A program made the translations under genes and the position numbers. From Tetracentron sinense (Eukaryota > Streptophyta > Magnoliopsida > Trochodendrales > Trochodendraceae), in NCBI GenBank assembly GCA_015143295.1, contig CM026565.1, positions 13,142,041-13,206,040 of the forward strand: DNA of 64,000 nt, given 5' to 3'. Below the pieces are notes generated by a model. It made no database searches. It was not told the origin of the DNA and saw nothing but the letters and a program-made list of their open reading frames with translations. Each line of letters begins with the position of its first letter. Within the stretch, counting starts at the first letter, position 1. Shown here piece after piece: positions 44,020-55,518 of this stretch.

Positions 44020-44876
44020 GTTCTTGTAAATGATGACTTGACCAAATGCTATGTTGATCACCTAAATGCTTACATGTTATACTATGAATTGAAATGTGAT
44101 GCGATATTCCTCTTGTTACACGTGTTCTCATGATTGTCACTATTGGCACGCACGCGAGCACGTATGAACCGAGTTTTCAAGAGCATAAGCATTAATAAAA
44201 CAAAAGGAAAACATTGCATGTCAAGGAGGTTGGTAGCCCAGGGGTATTTGGGTACTAGCCTCTGGCTCACACGAAAACTGAAAATATTACATATCAAGGA
44301 GGTTGGTAACCCAAGGATATTCTGGTACTAGCCTCTGGCTCACAAGAAAACTAAACAAGAACACTTAAAGCTACTATATGTCAAGGAGGTTGGTAGCCCA
44401 GGGATATTTGGGTACTAGCCTCTAGCTCACAAGAATACAAGATGATGAAAGGACACGCATGCACGATTTTCACAAGCAAGACCGAGACATGAAACGAGTT
44501 TTTTAGCATGAGCTTTATCTGCGTTTTCGCATTCATGCAGGCATGTCATGACAATGATATTGTTTTTGTTCTATACCATTTATCTTATGATGCTCCTATT
44601 GCTTTAAATCGATACCTTATATTTTTTTCATTCTTGTCATGCTTCTATTATTGCTATGGTTTGCTAGTAGTTTGTACTCGCTGAGTATTCCATGTTCAGC
44701 TGTACTTTCATGTCGGCAGGTACTGAGGAAGCCCTCGACCCTGAGCCTTGGGTCGAGGAAGAGTACATAGAGGAGAGGGACTCTTCTATCCCGTCACAGT
44801 CTCAGGCGGATAGAGACTCGACGTGTGGCCGTACCTCGACTACTGTTGAGGGGAGAGTATGAGAGGGTCCTTTGGT
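44020..44876 (+). repeat. partial 3' LTR of family B element
   Basis: Aligns with the middle of the 5' LTR from about 38486 to 39488. It holds three minisatellite units (44219-44429) and the acidic frame (44710-44862). Neither LTR terminus is present; satellite follows at 44877. Confidence 0.85.
44710..44862 (+). other. LTR acidic open frame in partial family B LTR
   Basis: Frame starting MSAGTEEALDPE with core PWVEEEYIEERDSS, aligned with 39324-39443. It remains open over the whole aligned length. Confidence 0.35.
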
Positions 44877-47598
44877 GTGGGAATTCGTTTCAACAGAATC
44901 CGAGGTCGCTAGTTCGATTTGGACACCAAGAGGCCGAAATCCACACTTAGAAACTATACTTCGGCCTAAACCTAAAAAAGTGCACCACATCCAAACTGGG
45001 GGTCAAGTTTTGATGTCGTTTCTTCTCATGCGTGTATTTCGACCTAACCTAAGTGTGGGAATTCGTTTCAATGGAATTCGAGGTCGCTAGCCCGATTTGG
45101 GCACTGAGAGGCCGAAATCCATACTTAGAAACTATACTTCGGCCTAAACCTAAAAAAGTGCACAAAATGCAAACCGTTTGTTGGATTTCGAACCCGATTC
45201 TTCTAACGTGGCCCGACATTCATACTAAGAAAGTATACTTTCGGCCTAAAGCTACAAACGCGCATCAAATCCAAACCTGTGCTCGGATTTCAAAGTCATT
45301 TGTTCTAACGCTTGTATTTCGATCCAACCTAAGTGTGGGAAGTCATTTCGATAGAATCTAAGGTTGTTTGCCCGATTGGTGCACCGGGAGGTAGAAATCC
45401 TTACTTAGAAAGTATACTTCGTCCTAAACTTAAAAATGTGCACCACATCCAAACCAAGGGTCGGATTTCGATGTCGTTTCTTATAACGCATGTTTTTCGA
45501 CCCTACCTAAGTGTGGGAATTTGATTTGATGAAATTTGAGGTGGTTTGCAAAATTTGGGCACTGAGAGGCTCGAAATCCATATTAAGAAAGTATACTTCG
45601 GTCTAAGCTTACAAATGAGAACAAAATCAAAACCGGTGGTCGGATTTAGATGGCAATTTTTTTAACACTTGTATTTCGACCCAACCTAAGTGTGGGAAAT
45701 CGTTTTTATTGAATCCGAGGTCGTTTGCCAGATTTGGGCACCGAGATGCTCAAAATTCGTACTTAGAAAGTATACCTCAGCCTAAACCCACAAACCTGCA
45801 CAAAATCCAAACTTGTGCATATCAGTGTCATTTCTTCTAACACGTGTATTTCGATCCAAACTAAGGGTGTAATTCGTTTCGATAAAATCCCAGGCCGTTT
45901 GCTCGATTTTTGCACCGGGGGTCTTATTTCGATGTCGTTTCTTCTAACGTGTGTATTTTGACCGAACCTAAGGGTGGGAATTCGTTTCAACAGAATCCGA
46001 GGTCGCTGGTCCGATTTGGGCATCGAGAGGCCGAAATCCACACTTAGAAACTATACTTTGGCCTAAACCTAAAAAAGTGCACCACATCCAAACTGGGGTT
46101 CAGGTTTCGATTTCGTTTCTTCTAATGCGTGTATTTCGACCCAACCTAAGTGTGGGAATTCGTTTCAATGGAATCCGAGGTCACTAGCCCGATTTGGGCA
46201 CCGAGAGGCCAAAATCCATACTTTGAACTATACTTCGGCCTAAACATAACCAAGTGCACCAAATGCAATCCGTTTGTTGGATTTCGATGTCGATTCTTCT
46301 AACTCGGGTATTTCGACCCAACCTTTGTGTGGGAAATCATTTCGATGGAACCCGAGGTCTTTTGCTCAATTTTTGCTCGAGAGGTCCGAAATTCATGCTT
46401 AGAAAGTATACTTCGGCCTAAAGCTACAAACGGGCATCAAATCCAAACCTGTGATCAGATTTCGAAGTCATTTGTTCTAACGCGTGTGTTTCGATCCAAC
46501 TTAACTATGGTAATTCATTTTGATAGAATCTGAGGTGGTTTGCCCGATTGGTGCACTGTGAGGCTGAAATCCATACTTAGAAAGTATACTTCGTCCTAAA
46601 CCTAAAAATGTGCACCACATCCAAACCAAGGGTCGGATTTCGATGCTGTTTCTTATAACGCATGTTTTTCAACCCAACCTAAGTGTGGGAATTCGATTTG
46701 ATGGAATCCAAGGTGGTTTGCAAATTTTGGGTACTAAGAGGCTCGAAATCCATACTAAAAAAGTATACTTCGGTCTAAACCTACAAATGAGAACCAAATC
46801 AAAACCGGTGGTCGGATTTCGATAGCCATTTTTCTAACGCTTGTATTTCGACCGAACCTAAGTGTGGGAAATCTTTTCGATTGAATCCGAGGTCGTTTGC
46901 CATATTTGGGCACCGAGAGGCTCGAAATTCGTACTTAGAAAGTATACCTCGGTTAGCCTACCAACCCACACAAAATCCAAACCTGTGATCGCATTTCAAT
47001 TTCATTTCTTCTAACACGTGTATTATGATCCAACCTAAGGGTGGAATTCGTTTCGATAGAATCCGAGGTCGTTTGCTCGATTTTTTGCACCGAGAGGCCG
47101 AAATCCATGCTTAGAAAATATATTTCGTCTTAAACCTCAAAAAGTTGACCACATCCAAACGGGGGTCTGATTTTGATATCGCTTCTTCCAATGCGTGTAT
47201 TTTGACCCAACCTTAAGTGCGGGAATTTGTTTCAATGGAATCCGAGGTCGCTAGCCCAATTTGGGCACCGAGAGACCGAAATCCATATATAGAAACTATA
47301 CTTCGGCCTAAACCTAAAAAAGTGCACCCAAGGCAAACAGCGGGTTGAATTTCGATGCCGATTCTTTTAACGCGGGTATTTCGACCCAATCTTTGTGTTG
47401 TCTCATTTCGGTGGAATCCGAGGTCGTTTGCCCGATTTGAGCACCAAGAGGCCCGGAATTCATACTTAGAAACTATACTTTGGTCTAAACCTACAAACGC
47501 GTACCAAATCCAAACCTGTGATTGGATTTCGATGTCATTTGTTCTAACGCATGTATTTCGATCGAATCCGAGGTCGTTTGACCGATTTGAGCACGGTG
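44877..47598. repeat. Satellite block S3
   Basis: About 15 monomers of the S2 types in the same A-G order. The A marker AACCGGTGGT begins at 45631 and 46803, a step of 1172 bp (the seven-mer with shortened monomers). Confidence 0.95.
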
Positions 47599-47634
47599 AG
47601 ATGGGATTATTTGATTTTAGTTTTGCAGAAGATG

Positions 47635-48056
47635 CGGTTCATTGAAATCTTTATTCAATGGCTGATTCCTTGTATTACTACGCCTCGCTTCTCGGTAGTT
47701 ATCAATGGATCCCCCCAAGGTTATTTCAGCAGCTCTCGTGGTCTTCGCCAGGGAGACCTCTATCACCCTTTCTCTTTGTTATTACTATGGAAGGCTTCAC
47801 GTCATTGCTTCATTAGGCTGCCAGCACTGGTCTTTTATCCTTGCATCCAAGGTGTGGTAATCCCCTTATTACCCACATTAGTTTCGCTGATGACTTATTT
47901 GTTTTTCTTAAAGTAGACCAAAGATCAGGCACAGCTCTTGGATCAGTTTTATTCAAGTTTTCATCTATCTCAAGACTTCATCCAAATCCTCATAAAAGTC
48001 AGATTTTTTTGCTGGAACTGCTCCTACTACTCAATCTATTTTCAAGCGCATCTTGA
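47635..48056 (+). pseudogene. LINE ORF2, RT palm region
   Basis: Carries MRFIEIFIQWL and VVINGSPQGYFSSSRGLRQGD, the INGSP...RGLRQGDPLSP signature of L1-type RT. Then ITHISFADDLFVFLKVD contains the FADD catalytic box. It is spread over two frames, with a frameshift between the GLRQGD and FADD motifs. RT would perform target-primed reverse transcription. Confidence 0.85.
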
Positions 48057-48532
48057 ACTTTAGAATTGGAAGTCTGCCTGTAAAATACCTTGGCATGCCT
48101 CTTATCTCTGGCTGCCTATCTACTGCAGTTTGCCAATTGCTGCTTGATCGGATTCTCAACAAGGTTCAAAGCTGGAAGGCTAATTTCTTATCCTATGCTG
48201 GGCGATTGGAGCTTATTAAATTAGTCTTAAACAGCTTACATATCCACTGGACCAAGCTGCTCATTCTCCCCAAATCAATAGTCAAGCAAATTGATCAAAT
48301 CTATTGCAAGTTTCTATGGTCAGGTTGTGATCTTCGAAACAAAATCCATCCTATCTCCTGGTCTACCATTTGCAGGCCAAAGAATGAAGGTGGCTTAGGC
48401 ATCCGCAAAGTCACGAAATGGAACAAAGTAGGTATTATTCGCCAGGTTTGGGCTTTAGCTTCTCACTCCGATAGCTTATGGGTTCAGTGGTGTTACAAGA
48501 AACTTATCAGGCACAAATTTTTTGGACTATGA
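48053..48532 (+). pseudogene. LINE ORF2, post-RT region
   Basis: Open stretch with LPVKYLGMPLISG, KVQSWKANFLSYAGRLELIK, KQIDQIYCKFLWSG and ISWSTICRPKNEGGLGIRKV. This is the segment between RT palm and zf-RVT in plant L1 ORF2, homologous to 12271-12574. Confidence 0.85.
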
Positions 48533-48534
48533 AA

Positions 48535-49180
48535 ATTCCCTCTGAATGTTCGTGGAGCTGGCGGAAAATTCTTCAATCAAGAGATCTGGCCAAAGACCAT
48601 ATTTCTCATTGCATTGCTGATGGATCAAGAACTTCTCTTTGGCATGACCCTTGGCACCTGTTAGGCATTCTCTTTGAGCAATTTGTTGAGCACCTTCAAT
48701 ATGATTCTGGCCTTCCAAGGGATGCTTCGGTTGCCTCTATCATCTCTGCCTCTCATTGGAACCCCCTCCTGCAGTTTCAGTCGATCTCTTAATAGTTTGG
48801 AATGTTCCTCAATAGGTTGAAATGAATTCATCTTTAACTTCTGATCATGTGATATGGAAACTTAATAGTAAAGGGTCTTACTCACTCAAGTCAGCATGGG
48901 ACAGCATTCGCTCGAATCAGTCCTTAGTGCCTTGGGGGAGCCTTGTTTGGTCTGGCAATTACATTCCACGATACTCCTTTATCTCTTGGCTAGCCATCTC
49001 CAACAAACTTCAAACGCAAGACCGCCTCCTTTCCCTAAATATCATCTCTCAATCCCGATGTATCTTCTGCTGGGCATCTTCTGAAAGCATACAACACTTA
49101 TATTTTGAATGCCTCTTCTCAAATCAGATCTCGAAGTCCATTCTTTGTCTTTGCCGCTACTCATCCCGATAGATTCTTCC
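48535..49180 (+). pseudogene. LINE ORF2, zf-RVT region
   Basis: ADGSRTSLWHDPWHLLGIL is followed, in another frame, by VIWKLNSKGSYSLKSAWDSI and PRYSFISWLAISNKLQTQDR. The zinc ligands CIFCWASSESIQHLYFEC sit near 49060-49112. At least two frame changes occur within the segment. Confidence 0.8.
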
Positions 49181-49325
49181 TTGGAATAATGAGATTGAAT
49201 GGGCTTCTACAGAATTTCATGGCTGGCAATTACCCCAAAACATCAAGCGAATTGCTTTTAGTGCTACAATATATCACATTTGGAGTGAAAGAAATAACTG
49301 TATCTTCTCCAATTCCTTCAAGCAC

Positions 49326-49973
49326 ATGGAATACATCCTTAGATCCATAATTACAGATACTAGGCTCAAGTCTGAGGCCTTAAATGCTCAAGTGGAAGAC
49401 ACGGCATCAAATAGAGAATTCCTTACTGCTTGGCAGATTCGTCTTAATTTTTTCACTAAATCTCTAAAATGGTGTTCATGGTCTCCGCCTCCCCCAGGCT
49501 TTTGGGTTCTAAATAGCGATGGCTCAGTCAGAAATGGTGTAGCGGGATTCGGAGGCACTCTTAGAGATTGCAACGGTCAGCCTCGTCGGGCTTATGCGGA
49601 AGGAGTGGAGGCAACAGATGTCCTAAAGCCTGAAATTTTGGCTATAGAAAGAGGTATTGATCTAGCCCTAACTCAAGGCATTCAACGCCTCTACATTGAT
49701 TTAGATTCGTTGCATGCCACTCGGCTTTTGCAGGTCTCTAGTGATCCTCCTTGGTACTTGGCGAACCTAGTTTCGAGATGTATTAGAAAATTACCCAGCT
49801 TTTCCGCGCATTCTATTCGCCACATTTGGCGGGAAAGTAATTCTGGAGCTGACTTTCTAGCTAAATTTTGTAATATAAATAGCTCCATTGTTTTTTTTCC
49901 AAGGGAATTTCCCTCTGATCTCCTATCCATTTTGGAAAAGGACAGAGCGGGTTGTCATTATCTTAGATTGTAA
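49326..49973 (+). pseudogene. LINE ORF2 RNase H domain
   Basis: Open for 215 residues. After WCSWSPPPPGFW come the catalytic residues of RNase H: Asp in LNSDGS, Glu in KPEILAIERG, Asp in YIDLDSLHA and Asp in WRESNSGADFLAKFC. It ends at TAG just before the LINE 3' tail. The domain itself looks whole, though it is cut off from the rest of ORF2 by upstream breaks. Confidence 0.85.
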
Positions 49974-50031
49974 TCATTTTTCTTTTATATATCCGGTGGG
50001 GGTAACCCTAGCTTACCTTTCAAAAAAAAAA

Positions 50032-53000
50032 CCTAAGTGTGAGAATTGATTTCGATAGAACCCAAGGTCGTTTGCCCGATATGCGAAACAAGAGGCCGAA
50101 ATCCATACTTAGAAAGTATACTTCGTCCTAAACCTAAAAAAATGCCCCACATCCCAATCAGGGTCGGATTTCGTTGCCGGTTCTTCTAAAGCGGGTATTT
50201 CGACCCAACCTTTGTTTGGGAAATCGTTTCGATGGAATCCGAGATCGTTTTCCCGATTTGGGCACCGAGAGCCCCGAAATTCATACTTAGAAAGTATACT
50301 TTGGCCTAAACCTACAAACGTGCACCAAATCCAAACCTGTGATCGGATTTTGATGTCATTTGTTCTAACGCATGTACTTCGATCCAACCTAATTGTAAGA
50401 ATTCATTGTGATAGAATCCGAGGTCGTTTGCCCGATTGGCGCACCATGATGGCGAATTTCATACATAGAAAGTATGATGCTAAACCTAAAAATGTGCACG
50501 ACATCCAAACCAAGGTTCGGATTTCAATGCCATTTCTTCTAACACATGTTTTTTGTCTCAAACTAAGAGTGGGAATTTGATTTGATTGAATCCGATGTCG
50601 TTTGCAAAATTTGGGCATCGAGAGGCTCAAAATCCATACTCAGAAAGTATACTTCGGCCTAAACCTACAAATGATAACCAAATCAAAACCGGTGGTTGGA
50701 TTACGGTGGCCATTTTTCTAACACTAGTATTTCGACCCAAATTAAGTGTGGGAAATCGTTTCGATTGAATCCGAGGTCGTTTGCACAATTTGGGCACCGA
50801 GAGGCTCGAAATTCGTACTTAGAAATTATACCTCGGCCTAGACCTACAAACCCGCACAAAATCCAAACTTGTGATTGCATTTCAATGTCATTTATTCTCA
50901 CGCGTGTATTTCGATCCAACCTAAGTGTGGAATTCGTTTCGATAGAATCCGATGTCGTTTGCTCGATTTGGGCACCGAGAGGCTGCGGGTCTGATTTCGA
51001 TGTCATTTCTTCTAACGCGTGTATTTTGACCCAACCTAAGTGTGGGAATTGGTTTCAACATAATCCAAGGTCGCTAGCCCGATTTTGGCACCGAGAGGCC
51101 GAAATCTACACTTAGAAACTATACTTTGGCTTAAACCTAAAAAAGTGCACCACATCCAAACTGGGGGTCAGGTTTCGATGTCGTTTCTTGTAACGCGTGT
51201 ATTTCGACCCAACCTAAGTGTGGGAATTCGTTTCAATGGAATCCGAGGTCGCTAGCTCGATTTGGGCACCGAGAGGCCGAAATCCATACTTAGAAACTGT
51301 ACTTCGGCCTAAACCTAAAAATGTGCACCAAATGCAAACCGTGGGTTGGATTTTGATGCCGATTCTTCTAACGCGGGTATTTCGACCCAACCTTTGTGTG
51401 AAAAATCATTTTGATGGAACTTGAGGTCTTTTGCCCGATTTGGGCAGGAGAGGCCCGAAATTCGTACTTAGAAAGTGTATTTCGGCCTAAACCTACAAAC
51501 GCGCACAAAATCAAAACCTGTGATCGGATTTCGAAGTCATTTGTTCTAACGTGTGTATTCCGATCCAACCTAAGTGTGAGAATTAATTTCGATAGAATCC
51601 GAAGTCGTTTGCCCGATTGGTGCACCGTGAGGCCAAAATCCATACTTAGAAAGTATATTTCGTCCTAAACCTAAAAATGTGCACCACATCCAAACCAAGG
51701 GTCGGATTGCAAAGCCGTTTCTTATAACGCATGTTTTTTGACCCAAACTAAGTATGGGAATTCGATTTTATGGAATCCGTGGTCGTTTGCAAAATTTGGG
51801 CACCGAGAGGCTCGAAATCCATACTTAGGAAGTATACTTCGGCCTAAACCTGCAAATGAGAACAAAATAAGAACCGGTGGTCGGATTTCGATGGCCATTT
51901 TTGTAACGCTTGTCTTTCGATCCAACCTAAGTGTGGGAAATCGTTTCGTTTTAATCCGAGGTCGTTTGCCCGATTTGGGCACCGAGAGGCTCGAAATTCG
52001 TACTTAGAAAGTATACCTCGGCCTAAACCTACAAACCCGCAGGAAATCCAAACCTGTGATCGCATTTCAATGTCATTTCTTCTAACGCGTGTATTTCGAT
52101 CCAACCTAATGGTGGAATTCGTTTCGATGGAATCCGAGGTCCTTTGCTCAATTTGTGCACCAAGAGGCCAAAATCCATACTTAGAAAATATACTTCGTCC
52201 TAAACCTCAAACAGTTCACCACATCCAAAACGAGGGTCTGATTTCGATGTCGCTTCTTCTAACGCGTGTATTTTGACCAAACCTAAGTGTGAGAATTCGT
52301 TTCAATGGAATCCGAGGTCGCTAGCCCAATTTGGGCACCGAGAGGCCGAAATCCATACTTTGAAACTATACTTCGGCCTAAACCTAAAAAGGTGCACCAA
52401 AGGCAAACCGTGGGTTGGATTTCGATGGTGATTCTTGTAACGTGGTTATTTCAAACCAACCTTTGTGTGGGAAATCATATCGATGGAATCCGAGGTTGTT
52501 TGCCCGATTTGAGATCGAGAGCCCAAAATTCATACTTAGAAAAGTCTACTTCAGCCTAAACCTACAAACGCGCACCAAAGCCAAACCTGTGATCGGATTT
52601 CGATGACATTTGTTCTAACGCGTGTATTTCGATCCAACCTAAGTGTAGAATTCATTTCGATAGAATCCAAGGTCGTTTGAACGATTTGCGCACCGAGAGG
52701 CCGAAATCCATATTTAGATAGTATATTTCATTCTAAACCTAAATATGTGCACCACCTCCTAACCGGGGATCAGATTTCGATGTCGTTTCTTCTAAGGCAT
52801 GTATATCGACCAAACCTGGGTGTGGGAATTTGTTTTGATGGAATCTGAGGTCGTTTCCCCAATTTGGTCACCGAGAGGCTCAAAATTGATACTTCGAAAG
52901 TATACTTCGGCTTAAACCTGCACGATTCGGGGGTCGGATTTCAATGGCCTTTTTCTAACGCTTGTATTTCGACCCAACCTAAGTTTGAGAAATCGTTTCG

Positions 53001-53228
53001 ATTGAATCCGAGGTCATTTGCACGATTTGGGCACCGAGAGGCTTGAAATTCGTACTTAGAAAGTAAACCTCGGCCCAAACCTAGAAACCTTCACAAAATC
53101 CAAACTTGTGATCGCATTTCAATGTCATTTCTTCTCATGCGTGTATTTCGATCCAACCTAAGTGTGGAATTCGTTTTGATAGAGTCCGAGGTCGTTTGCT
53201 CGATTTGTGCACCGAGAGGCCGTTTGCC
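50032..53228. repeat. Satellite block S4
   Basis: About 18 monomers in the A-G order of S2. The A marker begins at 50687 and 51872, a step of 1185 bp. The block ends within a monomer at the junction with the Tat/Ogre-like element. Confidence 0.95.
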
Positions 53229-53447
53229 ATATTTCATTGATGCATGAAGAGTGCAGTGAGTACATGGATAGTGTGACTCAACAAAAAGGAAAGAAAATAC
53301 TCGATCCTAAGCAGGCCCTTTAGGGATCGCAAAGTCAATTGGTCGGGGCGCACCCTTGAGATCTATGATCAGTTGCTGAAGGGATGCGATTTCATCCTCC
53401 ATGTGTGTAAGGGTCTCAGTAGTGTTGAACATGCGGTATCCAAATTA

Positions 53448-53717
53448 TTGGATACGGGAGGTCATCTCCGCCTTTGCACTATCAAGCTGTTCTTGGTGGA
53501 AGTGAAGCTGGGCCCGGATGACGGCTGCTTCCCTGTCGTCGCCTCTGCGTCTCCTGTGAAGGGACTGGATAGCCTGCTCCAATTGCTTAACCTGCTCTTG
53601 TATGGCTTGAAGTTCATGACCTTGTTCTTCTTCCTGCTGCCTGAATGCACGCTGGGCTTTCCGTAGCCTTTTCCATTTTTGCTGGACATAGAGCTGTCTC
53701 TTCAGGAAGAAGTTTGT
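53448..53717 (-). other. coiled-coil-like segment of ORF1 region
   Basis: Minus-strand open stretch of 90 codons, very rich in Gln, Glu, Arg and Lys with heptad-like Leu/Ile/Ala spacing. Examples are KRLRKAQRAFRQQEEEQ, ELQAIQEQVKQLEQAIQSL and QLHFHQEQLDSAKAEM. This composition predicts a coiled coil. It would be the C-terminal part of an ORF1-type product. I do not recognise a function. Confidence 0.45.
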
Positions 53718-54037
53718 CTAGGGAACCACTATTTCTGCTAGGGGTATGGTTCCTTGTGAAGTATAGACTACGAAGTGGTGTATAGACTGCGGAGCCTATT
53801 ACCAGGAAGAATCATGCATCGTCTGCCGGTGATGAAAACACGAGGTAGCCTATTCAATACAAGCCAATCACATTACCAATTGATTTCTTCCTTTGACAGT
53901 TCTTGGAGGAGCTGGTAGAGCTCTCCAACATTTGTAGTTGCTATCGGGCCTTGATTCTGAGAAATCTTCTGAGGTAGACTGTAGACATTGCGGATGCCGT
54001 CCGGTACGGATATGATTATAGACTAATGAATTACCAA

Positions 54038-54226
54038 TCAGAAGTGTAGGAGAGGTGTACTAGCATGGAAGATGCCTTTTCTATGGTCTGCCGACTGGTT
54101 GAGAGTCTTAAGAAACTCAGCTAGGATGACTAGTACAATTGAGCAGGAGTTGTGCATGTCCTCAACGATCTCGACTAGAACTGCTTCGACAAGTGAACGA
54201 CACATTGAGAATACCAGCTGAGACAT
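54038..54226 (-). pseudogene. ORF1 region fragment, helical domain
   Basis: Encodes MSQLVFSMCRSLVEAVLVEI and NSCSIVLVILAEFLKTLNQS. This resembles the helical Val/Leu/Ala-rich domain of plant transposon-associated proteins (DUF7745-like or plant-mobile-domain-like). The resemblance is from memory of the family style and is weak. Confidence 0.35.
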
Positions 54227-54477
54227 GGCTACCAGTGCAAGGGCGTTGAGACCGAGAAGTTCCGCTGCAAAAGAGTCAGGGTTCCACTTGCCCTTATACT
54301 TCTTTTAAATGAAAGACACGGGTATCCTATCAAAAGAGCTGTTAGGATCGGGCTGTAAGCAGGCAAACTTGATATGCAAGAACCTGGATAGGTCTGCATG
54401 GTATGTTGTCTTGTAGCGCGGTAATATGGCTTCGCCGTCCATGTTTAACCCTAGAATGCGTTGAATCTCTTCCAGTG

Positions 54478-54747
54478 TTAGGCAGAGCTCGTTCTACCAA
54501 AAAGGAATGCCATGTGAGATGAGCTCAAACACTGGATGGCAGCATTCATTAGGCGCGAGTCTGGATTAACCATGGATAGGTCTAGGATAGTCCCGGTTTT
54601 GTAGTACTGAGCCCAAACAAGAAGCTGACTCGAGGTAGAAGCCTCAATTGCCTCCTGGAGGTTGTTATCACATGCCCCCTGAGAAGTTAGATGCACGAGT
54701 CTTGATGGTCGACCCATTGACTGAACAATCCCTGAAGGACCTGCCAT
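54478..54747 (-). pseudogene. ORF1 region fragment, N-terminal part
   Basis: Starts MAGPSGIVQSMGRPSRLVHL, continues AIEASTSSQLLVWAQYYKTG, and TILDLSMVNPDSRLMNAAIQ. A following stretch (toward 54300) carries LTLEEIQRILGL, like the ELTPTLEEY...LG motif of DUF7745-type proteins. It is first in the coding direction after the leader. The region is broken. Confidence 0.4.
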
Positions 54748-55496
54748 CTACTTGGATAAGAATGTACAGACTCTGTGAGTACACTGTGCATGCAGATGGA
54801 ATGCAAAATGATAATGCAATATTCTTGATTTTTCATTTTGATTGGGTGTGACAAGGCATATGTGATTCGATAAGGCAGACGGACGTAGGTCCGACGAGTT
54901 TTAGCCTAGGTTGTTGGAAACCGAGGGACCTATCAGATCAAGGTTGGGACAGGCCCAGTGAAGGTCTGTCTGCCTGTTAGTCAACCATGATTGGGACAGG
55001 TATAGGGTGCAAGTAGGTTAGGGTTTGTAGTAGCCCTCCCTGGATGGACTGCTTGTAGACTATACCCTAATTTAGACTACATTTATGAATGCTAGTTTGA
55101 TGCATGTGTGTTCCTAGTAGGATGAGGGGATCACTTAACATCGTATATGCGACTCCCCGGTATAGAACATACTTGAAAAGGGACGATTGGTGTAAGTAGG
55201 AGTGTTTAGAATTCTTCCCTAAGGGTAATCACCCAACATGAGTAACTTCGTGGGCCTCCAAGACGTTTAAGTCACTGACACTAAGGATGATCATCCAGCA
55301 GCCGTTAACGTTAAGTTTGTCTACTGGGTTGAATGAGATAATTACACTACTATGACATGTATGGATGCACAGTACACAATTAACCAAGAGATGTAAAACG
55401 ATTACTGTTGAGTTAAACGCTTAGGCATTTTAATCAAGATTAAGGTTTAGTTGGCTTAAACTCGGGTTCTTGGTTGAACCCTGAAAAGTACAACAA
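54748..55496 (-). other. leader of Tat/Ogre-like element
   Basis: About 750 bp without a convincing frame, between the primer site and the ORF1 region. A long 5' leader is usual in this lineage. Confidence 0.5.
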
Positions 55497-55514
55497 TCCC
55501 TAGCAAAGTCGCCA
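55497..55514 (-). promoter_or_regulatory. primer binding site of Tat/Ogre-like element
   Basis: The minus strand reads TGGCGACTTTGCTAGGGA, four bases inside the LTR edge at 55519. TGGCGAC...GGGGA sites complementary to non-Met tRNAs (Arg or Asp type) are known from Tat/Ogre and Athila lineages. Which tRNA is used here cannot be settled by eye. Confidence 0.5.
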
Positions 55515-55518
55515 AAGC

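Larger units (their letters stand above)
37303..44876 (+). mobile_element. Ty3/gypsy Tekay-like element, family B (5' LTR, internal region, partial 3' LTR; broken)
   Basis: Plus-strand gypsy element in satellite DNA. It has a 5' LTR (37303-39753, TGTAGCACC...GCGCGACA), primer site at 39758-39769, gag, protease, RT, RNase H and integrase. A partial 3' LTR (44020-44876) corresponds to the middle of the 5' LTR. Pol order is that of Ty3/gypsy and the domains align with internal region 2, so it is Tekay-like, though the chromodomain-like tail is not seen. The element is broken (about five or more breaks). The 5' LTR and the remnant look only a few per cent diverged. Confidence 0.85.
47599..50031 (+). 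mobile_element. 5'-truncated plant L1-type LINE (2.4 kb)
   Basis: Non-LTR retrotransposon inserted in satellite. It keeps the middle and C-terminal parts of ORF2 in several frames and a 3' tail CCGGTGGGGGTAACCCTAGC ending in poly-A (50022-50031). A target duplication is not evident. At least five frameshifts or stops split the ORF. The tail resembles those of the LINEs at 12271-14331 and 18195-18335. Confidence 0.85.

Noticed and set aside
47551-47634. A target-site duplication for the LINE at 47599-50031
   Set aside because: The flanks are similar satellite monomers, so any short match is expected by chance. No exact repeat adjoins both ends.
54648-54851. Plus-strand open frame near the Tat/Ogre-like leader
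   Set aside because: It overlaps the antisense of the ORF1 start, lacks recognisable domains and is not supported by any neighbouring signal.
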